This document shows positions 40,701-53,900 of a stretch of 64,000 bases of DNA, piece by piece. Source of the stretch: Hymenolepis diminuta (taxonomy: Eukaryota > Platyhelminthes > Cestoda > Cyclophyllidea > Hymenolepididae); NCBI GenBank assembly GCA_900708905.1, contig CAADRB010000004.1, positions 553,883 to 617,882 of the forward strand. Reading direction: 5' to 3'. The first letter of the stretch is position 1, and each line of letters begins with the position of its first letter. The position numbers and the translations under genes were made by a program. The notes beneath the pieces were generated by a model. That model did no database searches. It was not told where the DNA came from and saw only the letters and a program-made list of their open reading frames with translations.

Positions 40701-43700
40701 TTCAACCTATCATGGGCGCAGTGAATTTGTTAATGCGAGTGTCAAGGTGAAAACCTAATTATGACTAATTACTCACTAATTTCCCCTGATGAAATAAATA
40801 CTTTATTTTATATTTGCTTCCCATCATTAGTAAAAATAACGCTTATCCCTTAAATTGTTTATACGAACTATTATGGATTACTTCATACTGTACACAGTTC
40901 GGATTGAATTGTAATAAGTTTTCGCGTTAGCAACGAGAACTTGCGATAGTTAATTGGGTGTCAATTTTGATTAAAAAGGTTTCTGGGCCAGTGCACTAAA
41001 TATGCGTTGGTTTTGAGGTCATGTCAAAGAAATGACACAACCCCCTAATAGACATTGACTCTTTTTATGCCACTTAAAATTAACATTTCTTAATAAGACC
41101 ATAGTAAAATGGGGGCATTGATACCTTCATTTTCTCTTAAATTTATATAATTTATCAGTATAGAAAGCTATTAATTTTTTTGATAATTTAGGGGCTTAAA
41201 ATAAAATAAAGAACGAGAGAGGTAATTTGCTTGATTTAAAGACAAATTCATCTTTTAGGTAGAAGAGTGGTATCGTGGAGTCTTTGGAAAGGAAAAACAC
41301 TCGTATTAATATTTTTTACTAATTTCAGGATTACTCAGTTCAGTTTGTCGTTCTAAAAAACGAATGAGCATGAAATAATGAAATCGGGACCTTACATGCC
41401 TGTTGCCATCATGAACAGAGCGTCTAAAATATTGTAGGAAGCCGCTTTAGCCCATTTGGTTTACTATTTTAATATGAAAATCATTAATTCGCCTCAGCCA
41501 ATATCGACGCTAAATGCGTTAATCTTTACCTGTTAACAGTGTCAAACAAGAATTACTGAGTATTTAATTACAGTTAAAGAAATATTCTTCCTCCTCAAAA
41601 ATGTAGTGGTTTTATTTTTTGTATCGTAATCATTCTGGATGACTGGTAGAGTTAATTAAAGTAGCCGTATTGTTTCAAGCTTCTGTTTATAACTTAATTT
41701 TTCATAGGGCTCTAAACTCTTCTAATTGGATGCCTTGCTTTCTTGATTTTTAACAGGCCTAGGAATTTGAACCGATAGTTTGCTTTAGCTTATTAATGCT
41801 CTCTCTCTTTCCCCTATGGCTCGTTCTAACATCATTCATCTCAGCTAACTAGCTACGGGACAAACGTCACCTGTATTCTCTTCTGATAGAAATATTTCCA
41901 CTACGGTGTCTCTCCCCCTCCCTTTCTGTTAGTGGTAAAAATCCCATATAAGTAAGTAGAGTAGTAGCTTTACAAGTGTCTCGGCCCTACGATGGTGACC
42001 CAATGAGATAGATAGCACGATTTAGAGTCTAAATTACCATTTGCAAATGACCTAATAAGTCAGGACAACATCATGTGACAGAATGCACTCTGACTTGTTT
42101 CCATTACTGAAGTGAGGTATCATTTTATTACTATCACTATGTAAACAACAAGTAGTAATATTAAATAGAAATTTAAATCAATGGATTAAAGCCTGCTCAA
42201 ATGACAGTCTAGAAGCAAGGACGTGAGTTGAAGACCAAAATAAAATCATTTGATCTCGTCTAAATGTAATTGCCTTATTTGCGCTCTTCTATAATTCACT
42301 TAATGAAGAATATAATTTACTTATATACTGGTCTCCTTTTGTTTAACTATGGAAAGAAAGAGAACAAGATACACAAATATGAAGGATGACAGGGTACACT
42401 TTTCTATAACTTTCTAAGTGCTAATTAACAATATTTGCAGACTTGGAAATGTGTGGGACTTATTGTAGACAGACACAAGATACCTGAGAAATTACTGGTT
42501 TAGCAGAATGGTTCTCTATATGTTCACGAGAATACATTAATTTTTCGCCTTTCGCGAATTTATCTATTCGCCTTTTTTCTGTGATTGTCCTTGGATTCAT
42601 ACCCTCATGCGGGTCCTTGTCAAAGTGAGTGTTGTTGGCTATTGTCAACTGCCAGCTCAGGTATTACCTCCAACGATCTGGTTCTGGTTCTTTGGCCCCT
42701 ACGATTTGATGAATTTGTGAGCGTTCACTCTTCTGCGTAACAATAACTCCCAAAATTTGGTGTCTACAGCTTCTTAGTCACTCGATTACTTGAAGAAATA
42801 AAGTATTCTGATTAGCAACACTTTAACCATTAGACATGTTTTAATCTTAATTTTTTTACAGTTAAATAAATAAATATAGACCATCATCAATAGCAGCATA
42901 AAATAATTCTCTCTGGAACACGAACTCGGAAACAACAGGTGCTTTATGAATCAAAACGTCATGCTACTGAAGGTGGATAAGTAGTGACGAAGGAAAAAAG
43001 TCAAATTGTGAGACTATAAATCTTGACAGAACTCCCTAGAATTTTTGGTATTCTGAATGTATGAAAATTTACAATTTAAAAATTAATAAAACGCATTATT
43101 GGTCAATTGTAAAATAAAACATTTATTATTATTATTATTTTCCATGGTACTGAGGAAAAAATTCCATCATGGAACATCAGAACAGTCTAAAAACTATAAA
43201 AATTTGAGGACGTTTAAAAGAAGTGGTCAATGAAGTCTGGACAGCGGAATTATTTTCTTTATTTTCTGCCCTTCAAATAAACAGGGCCAAACATGAACGT
43301 ATGAGTTAGAGCTCATAGGTTTGCATTGACTCAGCCATCCTCACTCTCTTGAAATACACTCTTATCCTCTCATAAATTCGAAATGAACTGTGTACAAAAT
43401 ATTACGTGCATTCATTGGGTCTTTTTGGGTTATCTAAGTAGAGGCTTAATTTAGTCAAGAGCATATGGCCTCCTTCTATGAAAGAGAGAATCGCCCAGTC
43501 TTCCTTCTAATCTTAGTCATGGAGTGGAGCGAGTAATGTCGATCCTTTGTAAATAGTGACCCTAATGGAGAGTTCCAGTGTGAAATGGTTATCCCAATGC
43601 ACCCTCCTAATTCAAACTCTCAATTTTACCTTCTCGGGATTCCAATGAGGAGTCTTCAAAAACTCAATGTGTCGACTACACCTGCTCATGTATACCTTTT

Positions 43701-44840
43701 GGATAACTTACTAGGTTGCCCACTTTATAAAGCTACAACCACTCAGAAGCTAGAAAGAGGAAGGAAAAAGATTGCACTGGGAAAATAAATGTACTTACTT
43801 GGAATTTGATATGGAATAAATGGTTGGTTGACTGATTTACCAAAATTGGTAGTGATGGATTCTTCTTCTTGTAGTTTTGGAAGTCTGAGCGCAGACGTCC
43901 AAAAGTCGATAGCTCAGCACATGACCCGAGTCTCTTCTTAGTAAACTCGACTAAATGTACCCAAAATAATCGATCTGACGTCCTAACAATCTTCAGTCTG
44001 GTATGAGATAAGGGAAATGAAAGCCCAATGTGAACATTCTTCTACTATTATAGAGGAGTCTCTCGTGATCTTATTATTGCTCCTGAACAACTGGACTTTT
44101 CCCTTCTACTTCAAAGCTTCATTCCGTTCCCCTATAAGAATCTTCTGGTTTGAATTTTGGTTATATTTACTAAAAATTAGCATCTTAGTGAAAGATTACT
44201 TTCATTCGTATTAATAAGAAGCAAGATAGAGTTACCTATGTCACATTCTCTAATGATTCCCTTATAATTCCACGGAATTTTCCTAAACTTTGAAAAATAC
44301 GCTTAGCTGTAGTATTTTGTCAAGCTTCTTTGGTTTTATTATAACACTTAGCCTAAGGTGGATTGAAAGAGCTGCCCATTTACCTAGTTGGAGTTTCAAA
44401 ACGGATGCGCAAGCATTCAATGCGAGATTTTTTCCTAGGAGAGGTTAAAGGACACTAATCCTTTGCCCAATGTAAATGCTGAAAAGCGCTTCTCTTTGCA
44501 ATTTCTTTATTTTATTTTTATTGATTCTATTTTTTTGTTTTTAGTTTATTCCAAAGTAAATTTATATTTGAAATTTGTTGCTTTTAGCTTAGGTTTCATT
44601 AGTACTTTGTGTATAGTAATTTCCAGAAGTAAATTTCTTTCCACTCAGTTCAATCTAAAATTATGTTTTGAAATAAACAAACTTCACTTTTTAATGTGTT
44701 CCTGATATCAAAATGAACTTTTAATCAAATAAATAGTAAACTTGTCATTTCTGAATTAAAGTTTGGGCATTTTAACTTTTCATACAAATCGGGTTTAGAA
44801 ATTAACTCCCGTACATCCAGTATTGGTATTTAAATTTTGT
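37750..44840. other. Intergenic, about 7 kb without a convincing gene
   Basis: It contains the TA microsatellite and several isolated short frames. Two are slightly coding-like: 42481-42660 minus (Lys/Glu/Arg-rich, ends at CAG|GTATCT) and 39420-39635 minus (Pro/Thr-rich with one hydrophobic segment). Neither is supported by neighbours. Confidence 0.5.
38000..38048. repeat. TA dinucleotide microsatellite with GC interruptions
   Basis: About 20 TA bases, then GCGG, then about 14 TA bases, then CGG and TATATA. The whole is nearly self-complementary and could extrude a hairpin. Confidence 0.85.
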
Positions 44841-44846
44841 TTTATT
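44841..44846 (-). promoter_or_regulatory. Candidate polyadenylation signal of the DAPK-like gene
   Basis: AATAAA on the minus strand, about 90 bases after the stop codon at 44933. In AT-rich DNA this hexamer is common by chance. Confidence 0.35.
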
Positions 44847-44932
44847 AAAGTGTTTAAACCATACCCAATACAAAATATACATTATCTACCTAGTGAAAAG
44901 TCAGGAAACATAGCAGATAAGCATATTTATAT

Positions 44933-47900
44933 TTACTCAACTCTTACTTCACCATCTTTTAGTACAAATATTGGTAAACTCTCCTGTAAAGTAGTTATGA
45001 CATCAACTAATCCAACAGCTCGTAAAGCGTTGAACAATTTCCCCACTATAGGATTTTCAGAACAGTCTCTCCAGTCAACAAGGAGTTGAAGCAACCGATT
45101 CAACCTGGAATCATACGATTCGTTCTCGTCCCAATTTCTGATCTCCTCACCTCCTAGTAACCGATTGAGATCTTTCAGTTGAGTAATCGAGAACTCGTCA
45201 TTCTTCCCAAGGTCTGAACAGACTTCAAGGAGGACTTCGTAACGAATCCAGGAGGCTGGAATATCATCACCAAACCAACAACAGCCTTGAAGTTGGGGAT
45301 TATGTAGGAAGATTGTCTCTTCTAGGAAGTTAATTCCATCAGAATCTGTGAGCAGATGGAAGAGAGTTGGTTGAGATACAACTTCCTTAAATATTCTTGA
45401 AGATGTTGAAGTCTTGAACACTAGAAGGCAGTTGCAGATAGACAACTGGGAGACTATTTCATCTAGTGATTCTCGTACGAGAATTAGGACATCGTGGAAA
45501 CAGTTAAATGCTAATGATATAAGGGATTTGCTTGTCTCAAGCTTAGCTTCAATAGCCTGGAAAGAGAAACCATCATTATATTTTGATCCAGTAAAATAAA
45601 TACAAACGATAATGCTCACCTCTTCCGATTCATCACAAATAAGACATATATTGATAAGTCCCTTGTTAAAAGCGAGTCGGCTTCCTAGCAACCATTGAAC
45701 TAATTCTTGACTTTCTAATCCTTTCAGCTCTAATAATCTGAATGCAGCTCTTCTTAACCTGCACTGGATTCTTGGAAACACGTGTATTAATTGAGCACCA
45801 GATCCTCTGAATTGAATTCCCGTTCTGACCGTGTCTTCACCTCCACAACCCCAGACCTCATTTATCTCGGAAGGTTGGATGAGGTTCAATCTTGGGATCT
45901 CCATCTGTAATTCCTCTTCAACTATTGCAGAGTTCTGGAGGTTATTGGTTCCGGCGGCGGCATCCTCGAAAAATGAGTGGATGGACTGCTTTCGAGCCTC
46001 TGATTGCGAAGGACTTTCTAGCTCCTGGTCTTGACCGACGTTACCCTTGACGACAGTACAACATTCAAGCGCGGTTAGAACGTCAATCACCATTCCGACG
46101 TCACTTTCTGTGATTAGGAAGTGAAGATCATCGGTAGTGAAACTTCCAGTCACTCGAGCGTGACTGATACTGTCTTGAGAAAAGAGGTTTCCTACAGCGT
46201 CAGTTAAGACCCAGGAGGGATTCAGAATGATTAAATCATTGTCGTCGTCCGTTTCTAGCACTATTAGCTTTAGATAAAGAAAAAAAAATAGGTGTTTAAC
46301 AGATTTTAGAATTTTGTAAAATGTAAGTCAGATCTATTATAAGCGTCAAAGGGTATACTACAGTTTAAGATGAAGAATCATTGCTTGATTTCTTTTCAGT
46401 TACTTATATGACAAGAGGTCAATTAGGAAATATCCATAATATGTATACTGTGCACTGATGACACTCCAGCTAAAGTGCTAGCCATCAGATTCTGAGGTTC
46501 CTTACCCATCGATGCATTCTCAGTGAGCGGAGTGGCTTATCAATCTGGTTAAGTCTAGCCAATAGAGTGGAATCCTAGCTTATCATCGGGGTGGTTTCCT
46601 ACTGCTTCCCCTCTACCCAAGAAGAGTACTGAAAAACACTTTCTAAATGGGTTCAGGCTTTGTTTAATTCAAATAAATAGCCATTTGATGGCCAAGGTTT
46701 GATAGCGAAATATATTCCTGCAGAGTTTATTTAATTAAATATAGGGAATAAAAATTTTTCATACATTCACTGTCCTAATTTACATTGATAGTAACAATAA
46801 GTGTTCTTACATTCCAGACACCCTATTTTTTGATAAAAATTATGTGGGCGAATTTCGTTGACAGCTTGTCATTACAGACCAAACTAACAAATGTCAACAA
46901 TAAGGTAGCATGATCCACCAACAATTATCTAGAATGACAATATCAATATAAATATTTATTACTGTTCTATTCAATTTCTATTACTAAAGTTCATCTCAAG
47001 TGAAATCTACCCAACACTCTGATACGTTAAGTTTTCGTAAGCTGCTAAAGACCGTACAAGATCTTCATGCTTACACTAAAGATGGAGGTTCATTGAAGTG
47101 GCAAGTTCGACTACTATAATTTAAAAATAGGACAACAAACACTGAATATCATGTACAAGAACGGGTTAAGTAATCCGAGGGATGAATCATAAAATTGGAT
47201 ATTTCTATCGTGAAGTAGTGAACCATCCATAGACCAAATATTATACTATCAGAATCAAAAAATTAAATGAAGAAAGATCCTTTTGGTACTCTGATAAACA
47301 ATGGTACCCACAGTACCATTTCGATTCTCTCTATCTCTTTTTAGACTTCATGGATACGTGTCTTTGTTTATTTTCCCACGACGAAACAGCAGAATGTTTT
47401 GCTTTCCTATGAGTTATAATAATATATTATTGCTTAATTAATAATGTGTTTTGGAGATACGGTCTCCTGATGTTTTCTTCCTTCGGTCTGAGTCAAAAGA
47501 TACCATATCATTACGTTATCTATGAACAATAGCCCTCCCCACAATTCCTTATATTAGTCATATATCGTCATTTCTCTAAAGTGGAGGATATCATGGAATA
47601 CATTTTGAGATTGTGAGAACTTTTATTTCCCACGACGTGAGTTTAATGCAAATGGCGTTTCAAAACCTTCGCTGCTTTTAATTGAAAAAAATAAAATGGT
47701 CCTTACATCGCCGGTGTATTGCAGAAATTGAACAGTTTCTCGCAGAACAGACTCTGTGCAGAGTGGATTAATTCGCGACTGGACAAGACGAATAAACTCT
47801 GGCCAATATTTTATGGGAATAAAGTGAGCCCTGTTCCATTCTTCAAGCCATGTTGAAATGACATCTGCTATCACAGGTGCAGTAGGTATTTCCTAAAAAT

Positions 47901-50900
47901 AAAAAATGAAATTGAAATTTAAAAATTCCTTAAATCTCACAAGAGAAAGTACTTTAAATCCATATCTGATGGAGCAGATATCAAGAAACCCTCCAGGTGA
48001 AGAAGCGAAAAACTTACTATGTTTACATACATATAAGTAGATTTTGAGACGATATGCATCATCGAGTACACTAGTTCAGTTTGGACGATTACTTTTATTT
48101 CTCTGCGTAGGAATTCACGATTTAATGATTAGAGTTAACTGCTACATTATCATTTGAAAGTCTGCTTCAGTTTTGCTGAATGCAAGCCTTATATCTAACA
48201 TCTAGGTCTGTTTCATTATCTATATGGAAATAGATGTTCGTAGTACACATGACCTCAATAAAGAACTTCTAGTATACCAAAAATCTGATGGAATCAAACA
48301 GTAAATCCTTTTTGAATAGGAAGATGCAAGATTTTACTGTTTCTACAACTCTCAGAAGTATACTTCCCCAGACCTTCAATATCCACTAAAGAAAGTGTTT
48401 ATGGTACTTAACTCGAGCAGATGGACGACATCCTGGAAGTCAAAGGTGGGAGAGTATCTAACTCTCTTGGCGACCAGAATTGAATGTGATCTCATGATTT
48501 CAGGCCTAGCTCAGTTTATACCTGAATTTTAAATAATTAAGTCTGGGTTAGCTCCAGGTTCTCTTGTCTCATTCTTTCTCATTCATATTTATTCGCCGAA
48601 CATTAGCTGTGATATTTCAGGTATAATCGAAATTTAGATTAAATATTCTCAACCGCCCTATTTTGAATAGACTTAACTGAACTGAACTAACTGAAAGACT
48701 TGAAAAATTGGTTTTGATTACCTGCAGCGTACACAGTGCTCGTGTCAAAGAACTGTTAAAACCCAGTTCTGACGGCATGACATAGTATTCAATGTAAACA
48801 TGTTCAAATCTGGTCATGCCTACCAGGCAAGAAGGCTAGACATGAGGATATATCAAACGGAGCCTAATAAACTCCACCTATGCCTTTTCTAGCGCTGTTA
48901 AAGACTCCAGTGATAACTTTAATTTCGAAGATTTGGTGTTTTATTTCTTTAAGCCTTCAAATTTTAACAAATGAATTTAAATTTAAAGAAAATCTTATTT
49001 CTTACCGGAACAACCTGGTCCCTCAGTCGTAGGAGTTGATGCTTCAACACTTTCATTTCCAATGTGTTTGGAGAATTTGCATCCAGCACATGCAGTTCTG
49101 GTTGAATATCTAACTTATACCTAATGATAAAATTAAAAATAAAAGTTAACATCAAATTTCAGTTGATCAAATATGATCTTGGTAATTTTTACTCACCTCA
49201 ACAGAAATGCCTATATTGAAATAATAACTAGCACACCTTTGTTCAATCAACCAACTCACAAATTAGACTTGTTGGATAAAAAAATATCAACTATTAATTT
49301 TTATTCAAGAAAAATTAAATTAACAAGTTATTTTTAAATATTCGCAAGTTTTGTATATTTGTTAAAATGTGCTAAATTGCGAGGTTGTTGCCTAGCGTAA
49401 TTTTGGAGTGAAGCCTGCTTTTAAGGTATTTATGCGTTATTATTAAGTTTTGGGATTTGTGGCCATTTTGGAGATTAACAAGGTTATAACAAATCTTCCT
49501 CCAGTTAATAGCTAAATCTGGGGATTTAATCCATCTATAGATATAGCACAACAGATCTCACTTGAACTGTCGCCGGAAATCCTGAAGCAGTCTTGCAGCC
49601 CCAACATGATAGAGGTAACCTTCTCCATCTCTAGAACATTCTACTTCATCAGCATGCGTTGCGATTAGTACAACCTTTGCCCTGGACTGCAGCAGACCAT
49701 CTATTAAAAAGAAGCGTATGCTCACAATGACTATTTCGTAAGTTATATAAATATTTACCCTTTAGGTAAAAAATATCTCAACTAGTTAGTCTTGTCATTG
49801 TCTATCCCTAAATTTTTGCATCTTGTCACTAAACACTGTGAAATCAAACTCATAAAAAATCAGCGGTCAAATTCTAGAATTTAAGAATTGGAACATTATA
49901 TCATAATACAACGGACTATATGTCAAGCAGAACGTGACAAAGAAATCAACTTGTTATTCATATGATGCAAAAGTCTCCAATTATAATCAGTTCTCCTATC
50001 TTTATTCCTTATTAGATTCCTTTGCTCTTCCCAATTTTTAAATGTTCTATGATCAAAAATTCTAAACCCTTTGATTTATAGTTGTTTTAGGTTTGAAGTT
50101 CGAAGGTAGATAAATGTAAAGATTGCAGTAAATCATGAATGAAATATTTCAATAAATCGAACTTTGGTGGGTAAGTAATTTTGAGAATTACTTTATTTAA
50201 ACTCCCATTTTCTTTAAACCACACAATCATTAATATCATCTCTATTCTTATACGGATTACTACGAATAGGGTCGACATCCTAATTCCATTTAATTGGTTG
50301 TCTATATCAAGACAAACTGACCTTCCTGGGCTGGCAGACGACTATGAATGAATGTGAGCCAGAAGAGGACCTTTTCACGTTGAACTGGTGGGGGATCTTT
50401 AAGACTGTAAACCACCGCGTGAATACAGCTTGTATTGCCGATGAAAAAGTAATACAGAAAGTAGTAGGGCTTATAACCCGAAAATTCCCACATACTGAAT
50501 TCAGTAGTATCTAAAATACAAATCGAAACAAAAATTCTTTAGTGATTTTGAAATCATATCGTAATTCCCTGTAAAAATTAAATAAATCAAGTATTGAATG
50601 CATTGCAAATTGTAAATTTATAATTAAATTTATTAAGTATCATTATTGATTATAAAATGATTTTGTGAATATCGAACTAACTTTTAATATCAATTCCTCT
50701 TGTATAATTGTCATGTTCTGCATAAAACATTTTCGTCTTCCGTTTCGATAAATTTATGTATTTGGCATTGGTTTCTACAGACAAATAAGAAAATATATTT
50801 GTAATTACCGCAAGCATAGGGGGTTTAAAGACAGATTCTATTTAGAGCAACATTTTCTTGACCGCTTACTACGTACCATTTGAAGTTCACCGTTAGGTCA

Positions 50901-53900
50901 GGAAAGTGTCTCCAGGTATTAAACATTATATTTTAAAAAAATTTCGAATTGAAAAAATCTATTATATTTAATGCTGTAACCTGAATTTCGTGAAATTACG
51001 CCAAAGAGCATCAGTAGTTTGTTTTAATCAACTTGTTGATAAAGGTTTCTCAAGACTAAAAGTATTGAATTTTTTATTTACCCAAAAAGTTTCAAAAGCA
51101 ATGGCAACTATCAAAAACATCTGCATAATTTTGTTATTTTTGAAAATGTCTTCAATGAATGAAAGGGTAGAAAACGTTAGTGAAGAAAATTTTTTTGTTG
51201 TCTAATAAATGAGGGAAATGTGTAACTTATTATATAAGTAGTTATTAGCCCTTTCTTTGTGGTAACAGAATAAAAGATTGTTTTTGAATTTCAGTTTCAC
51301 TGATGCCATAACAATTAACATGCACATTTGCAAAATCAGAAGTCACCGGCTTGATACTCATTGATGTAAATATGGCGAACGAAATAACCAACCTTAACGG
51401 CCAAGTTAGGGGCTGCCTAACATGAATTTCTGGACATAAAGACTTCAGAATGCTGTATCTCTGTATAATTTGAGTTTCGAAGATACTTCCCATCATCGCA
51501 TTTAAAAATTCACGGAAAATAAGATAACTCACTGCAATTATATTTAATTCTGTTAATTTAATACTCCCTTCTGAGTCATACAGAGTTACACTGAATTTTA
51601 TTTTAGGACATTATACAGATGACTCACTATTATGTTAAAATTATTGCAGCAGAAAAAAATTAGTTGGTGTTTGCTTGTATGAGTAAGCGCTGCGTCTCAA
51701 GTGGATGTTGAAAAAAAGTCTTCACAAAATCAAGCTGCTGGGAACTTGAATCCTTCCTTTAAATGGGCGAGAACGAGGAAATGATGAAGAGCTGGTAATT
51801 GTCTAATGATAAATTTGGAGGATTAATTCGATACCAGAATGCAAAACTAAGAGGGCGTATAAGAATGGAATAAATCGTTAATAAATGTTAAAATATACAT
51901 TGAAAGGATACCAGGGAGCTTAGCATGAAAATAAACATTGGTAAATATGGTATCCAGTAGTTCAATTAGCAGAGAGCAGACTACATATTCCGTAAGTGGA
52001 AGTGAAACCGTGAAGGGAAGGAAATTTTCTGTCTTAATCATGATTTTGTCTTTTTCTTTTGTGGTAGAATACGAATTGCTAATCTGCGAACACTTAATGC
52101 TCTCCTGATCTGCACTTTGAAGGATGAATCCATTCTTCTCCGAAATATTTATCCTACATACTCTCTAATCATCACCAAATTTGATTATCTTGTCTTTATA
52201 GTGATCTCTGTAAACTTTTAACCTTTCCTGTGACCCAAGCACTCTATAGGCAAACATCGCGTGTCCTCAACTTGTCTATTTCTCATCGATCGGAAAAGGT
52301 AAGCATACCTCGGACGATAGTAGCAGACACCGCTTAGTCGGCCCTGCTATTAACCAGTCTTGTCTGCACCGGCTCTTCCTTTTCCTACAGATCGTCCCGA
52401 CCAATTAAAGCTCGCATACGATTATATCCTTATGCGTGTCCTCACCCAAAGTGTCAATTATAAATAGCCTTCCATTAGACACACACAGGGCACTCTAGCT
52501 CGTCAAACGCGTCTCCTGTTGCTCAATCCTTCTCCTCCAATTCCCTATTTCCCCTTGAGACTCTGTACTGAGCTTTGTTCAATACAACCTGGTCTACGCA
52601 ATTCTCGGTGTTCTTTCTCTTTCATTTACTGTTAGCAATCTGCCGCTACAAACTGGTGACCCTATAAAGGATCGCTACAATCTGGTGACCCTCTACAACT
52701 TGTTAATTGTTAATTGCTAATTCGGATTCCAGATGATTCTCTAAACCACCGGTTGAACTGGCTATCATCACCACTTAGATTGAAAATATTCCATAGTGAT
52801 TAACCCATATGGTCTCAATCATCCCCGCGTATTTCTGGCATCTATAGAACGTTAAAAATCGGGATGATTAAGTTCTTAATCACCGGTAGTATCGTCATGA
52901 GCTAATAAATCCCTTCATCCTTTTTGTATCCCTGGCTTCGGACGAGTTGCCAGAACTAAGTTGATAACGGAAAATTTTGTGTATATTTTACATAGATAGA
53001 AGGCAATTTTTAAAGTGATTTTATTTCAAATGGTCGAACTACAGGATATCTAATAAATGGAATTCGGCAACTAACCTCCATCCGTAAGCCAATCAGTAAT
53101 ATGACTGATAGCTTTCATTTTGCGTTTAAAGTAGCCGGTGACAAAGCCAGAGCGGAGAGATGCGGAGAGTGCTGTTTTACCAGACAGTGAGAAACCGAAT
53201 AATTTCAATTTGATTCGTGGTTTCTTCATCAGTGGTTCAAATTGATCTCGAAACTTTAAAAGCCGATCCTGTTTTAATTGAAAAAGTCATTTCGGTTTTC
53301 AAATTCAACACATCTTTATTGATTACAAAAAATCAATTTGATTTAAAATGTTTATGAAAAATTAAATTGACTAAGTTGAGTGCTCCTGAATAAGTAAATT
53401 TTTTGAGTCAAGTAATAAAATGAATATATATATAATTCAGAACTGGAAAGCTACTGAAAGATGAATCCCTCTTCTCTGAAATATTTCATCTTACGGCATT
53501 CCTAATTATCACCAAATTTGATTATCTTGTCCTCATAAGTTATCTCTGTAACCCTTTAACCATTCCTGTTACCCAAACACTCCATAAACAAACATCGTGT
53601 GTCCTCAGCTGGTCTATGTCTCATCGACCCGGAAAAGGTAAACATACCTCAGACGATAGTAGCAGACACCGTTTAATCAACCCCGATATTAACCAGTCCA
53701 GTCTGCACCGGCCCCTCCTTTTCCTACAGTCGTCCCGACCAATTAAGGCGCGCATATAACCATATCTTTATGCGTGTCCTCACCCAAAGTGTCGATTATA
53801 AATAGCCTCCATTACACACANNNAGACACAGGGTGGACCCCAGCTCGCCAGGCGCATCTCTCGTTGTTCAATCCTCCAGTTCTCTATTTTTCCTTGGGAC

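Larger units (their letters stand above)
44933..47892 (-). other. DAPK1-like: COR region and death domain of the DAPK-like gene
   Basis: Exon 47892-47707 (RLVQSRINPLCTESVLRETV, human VYDVQDQLNPLASEEDLRRI) opens the COR region. Exon 46267-45620 continues it, with LIILNPSWVLTDAVGNLF matching human VLLLDPRWLCTNVLGKLL. Exon 45556-44933 ends with a death domain whose last helix pair is NPIVGKLFNALRAVGLVDVI, human STVGTLMSKLRELGRRDAAD. The stop is TAA at 44933-44935. The human C-terminal Ser-rich tail after the death domain is almost absent, so the protein ends about 12 residues past it. Confidence 0.88.

Noticed and set aside
42481..42660. Lys/Glu/Arg-rich minus frame with a donor-like CAG|GTATCT
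   Set aside because: No family recognised, no clear acceptor, no neighbouring exon; kept only as a weak hint.
44463..44705. 80-codon hydrophobic plus frame just past the DAPK-like 3' end
   Set aside because: Phe, Leu and Ile richness follows from T-rich DNA; no start context or homologue.
48617..48817. Minus-strand frame ending CTGCAG|GTAATC in a DAPK-like intron
   Set aside because: The flanking exons join directly in phase 0 and match human DAPK1 across the junction; this frame cannot start in phase 0 with any acceptor seen.
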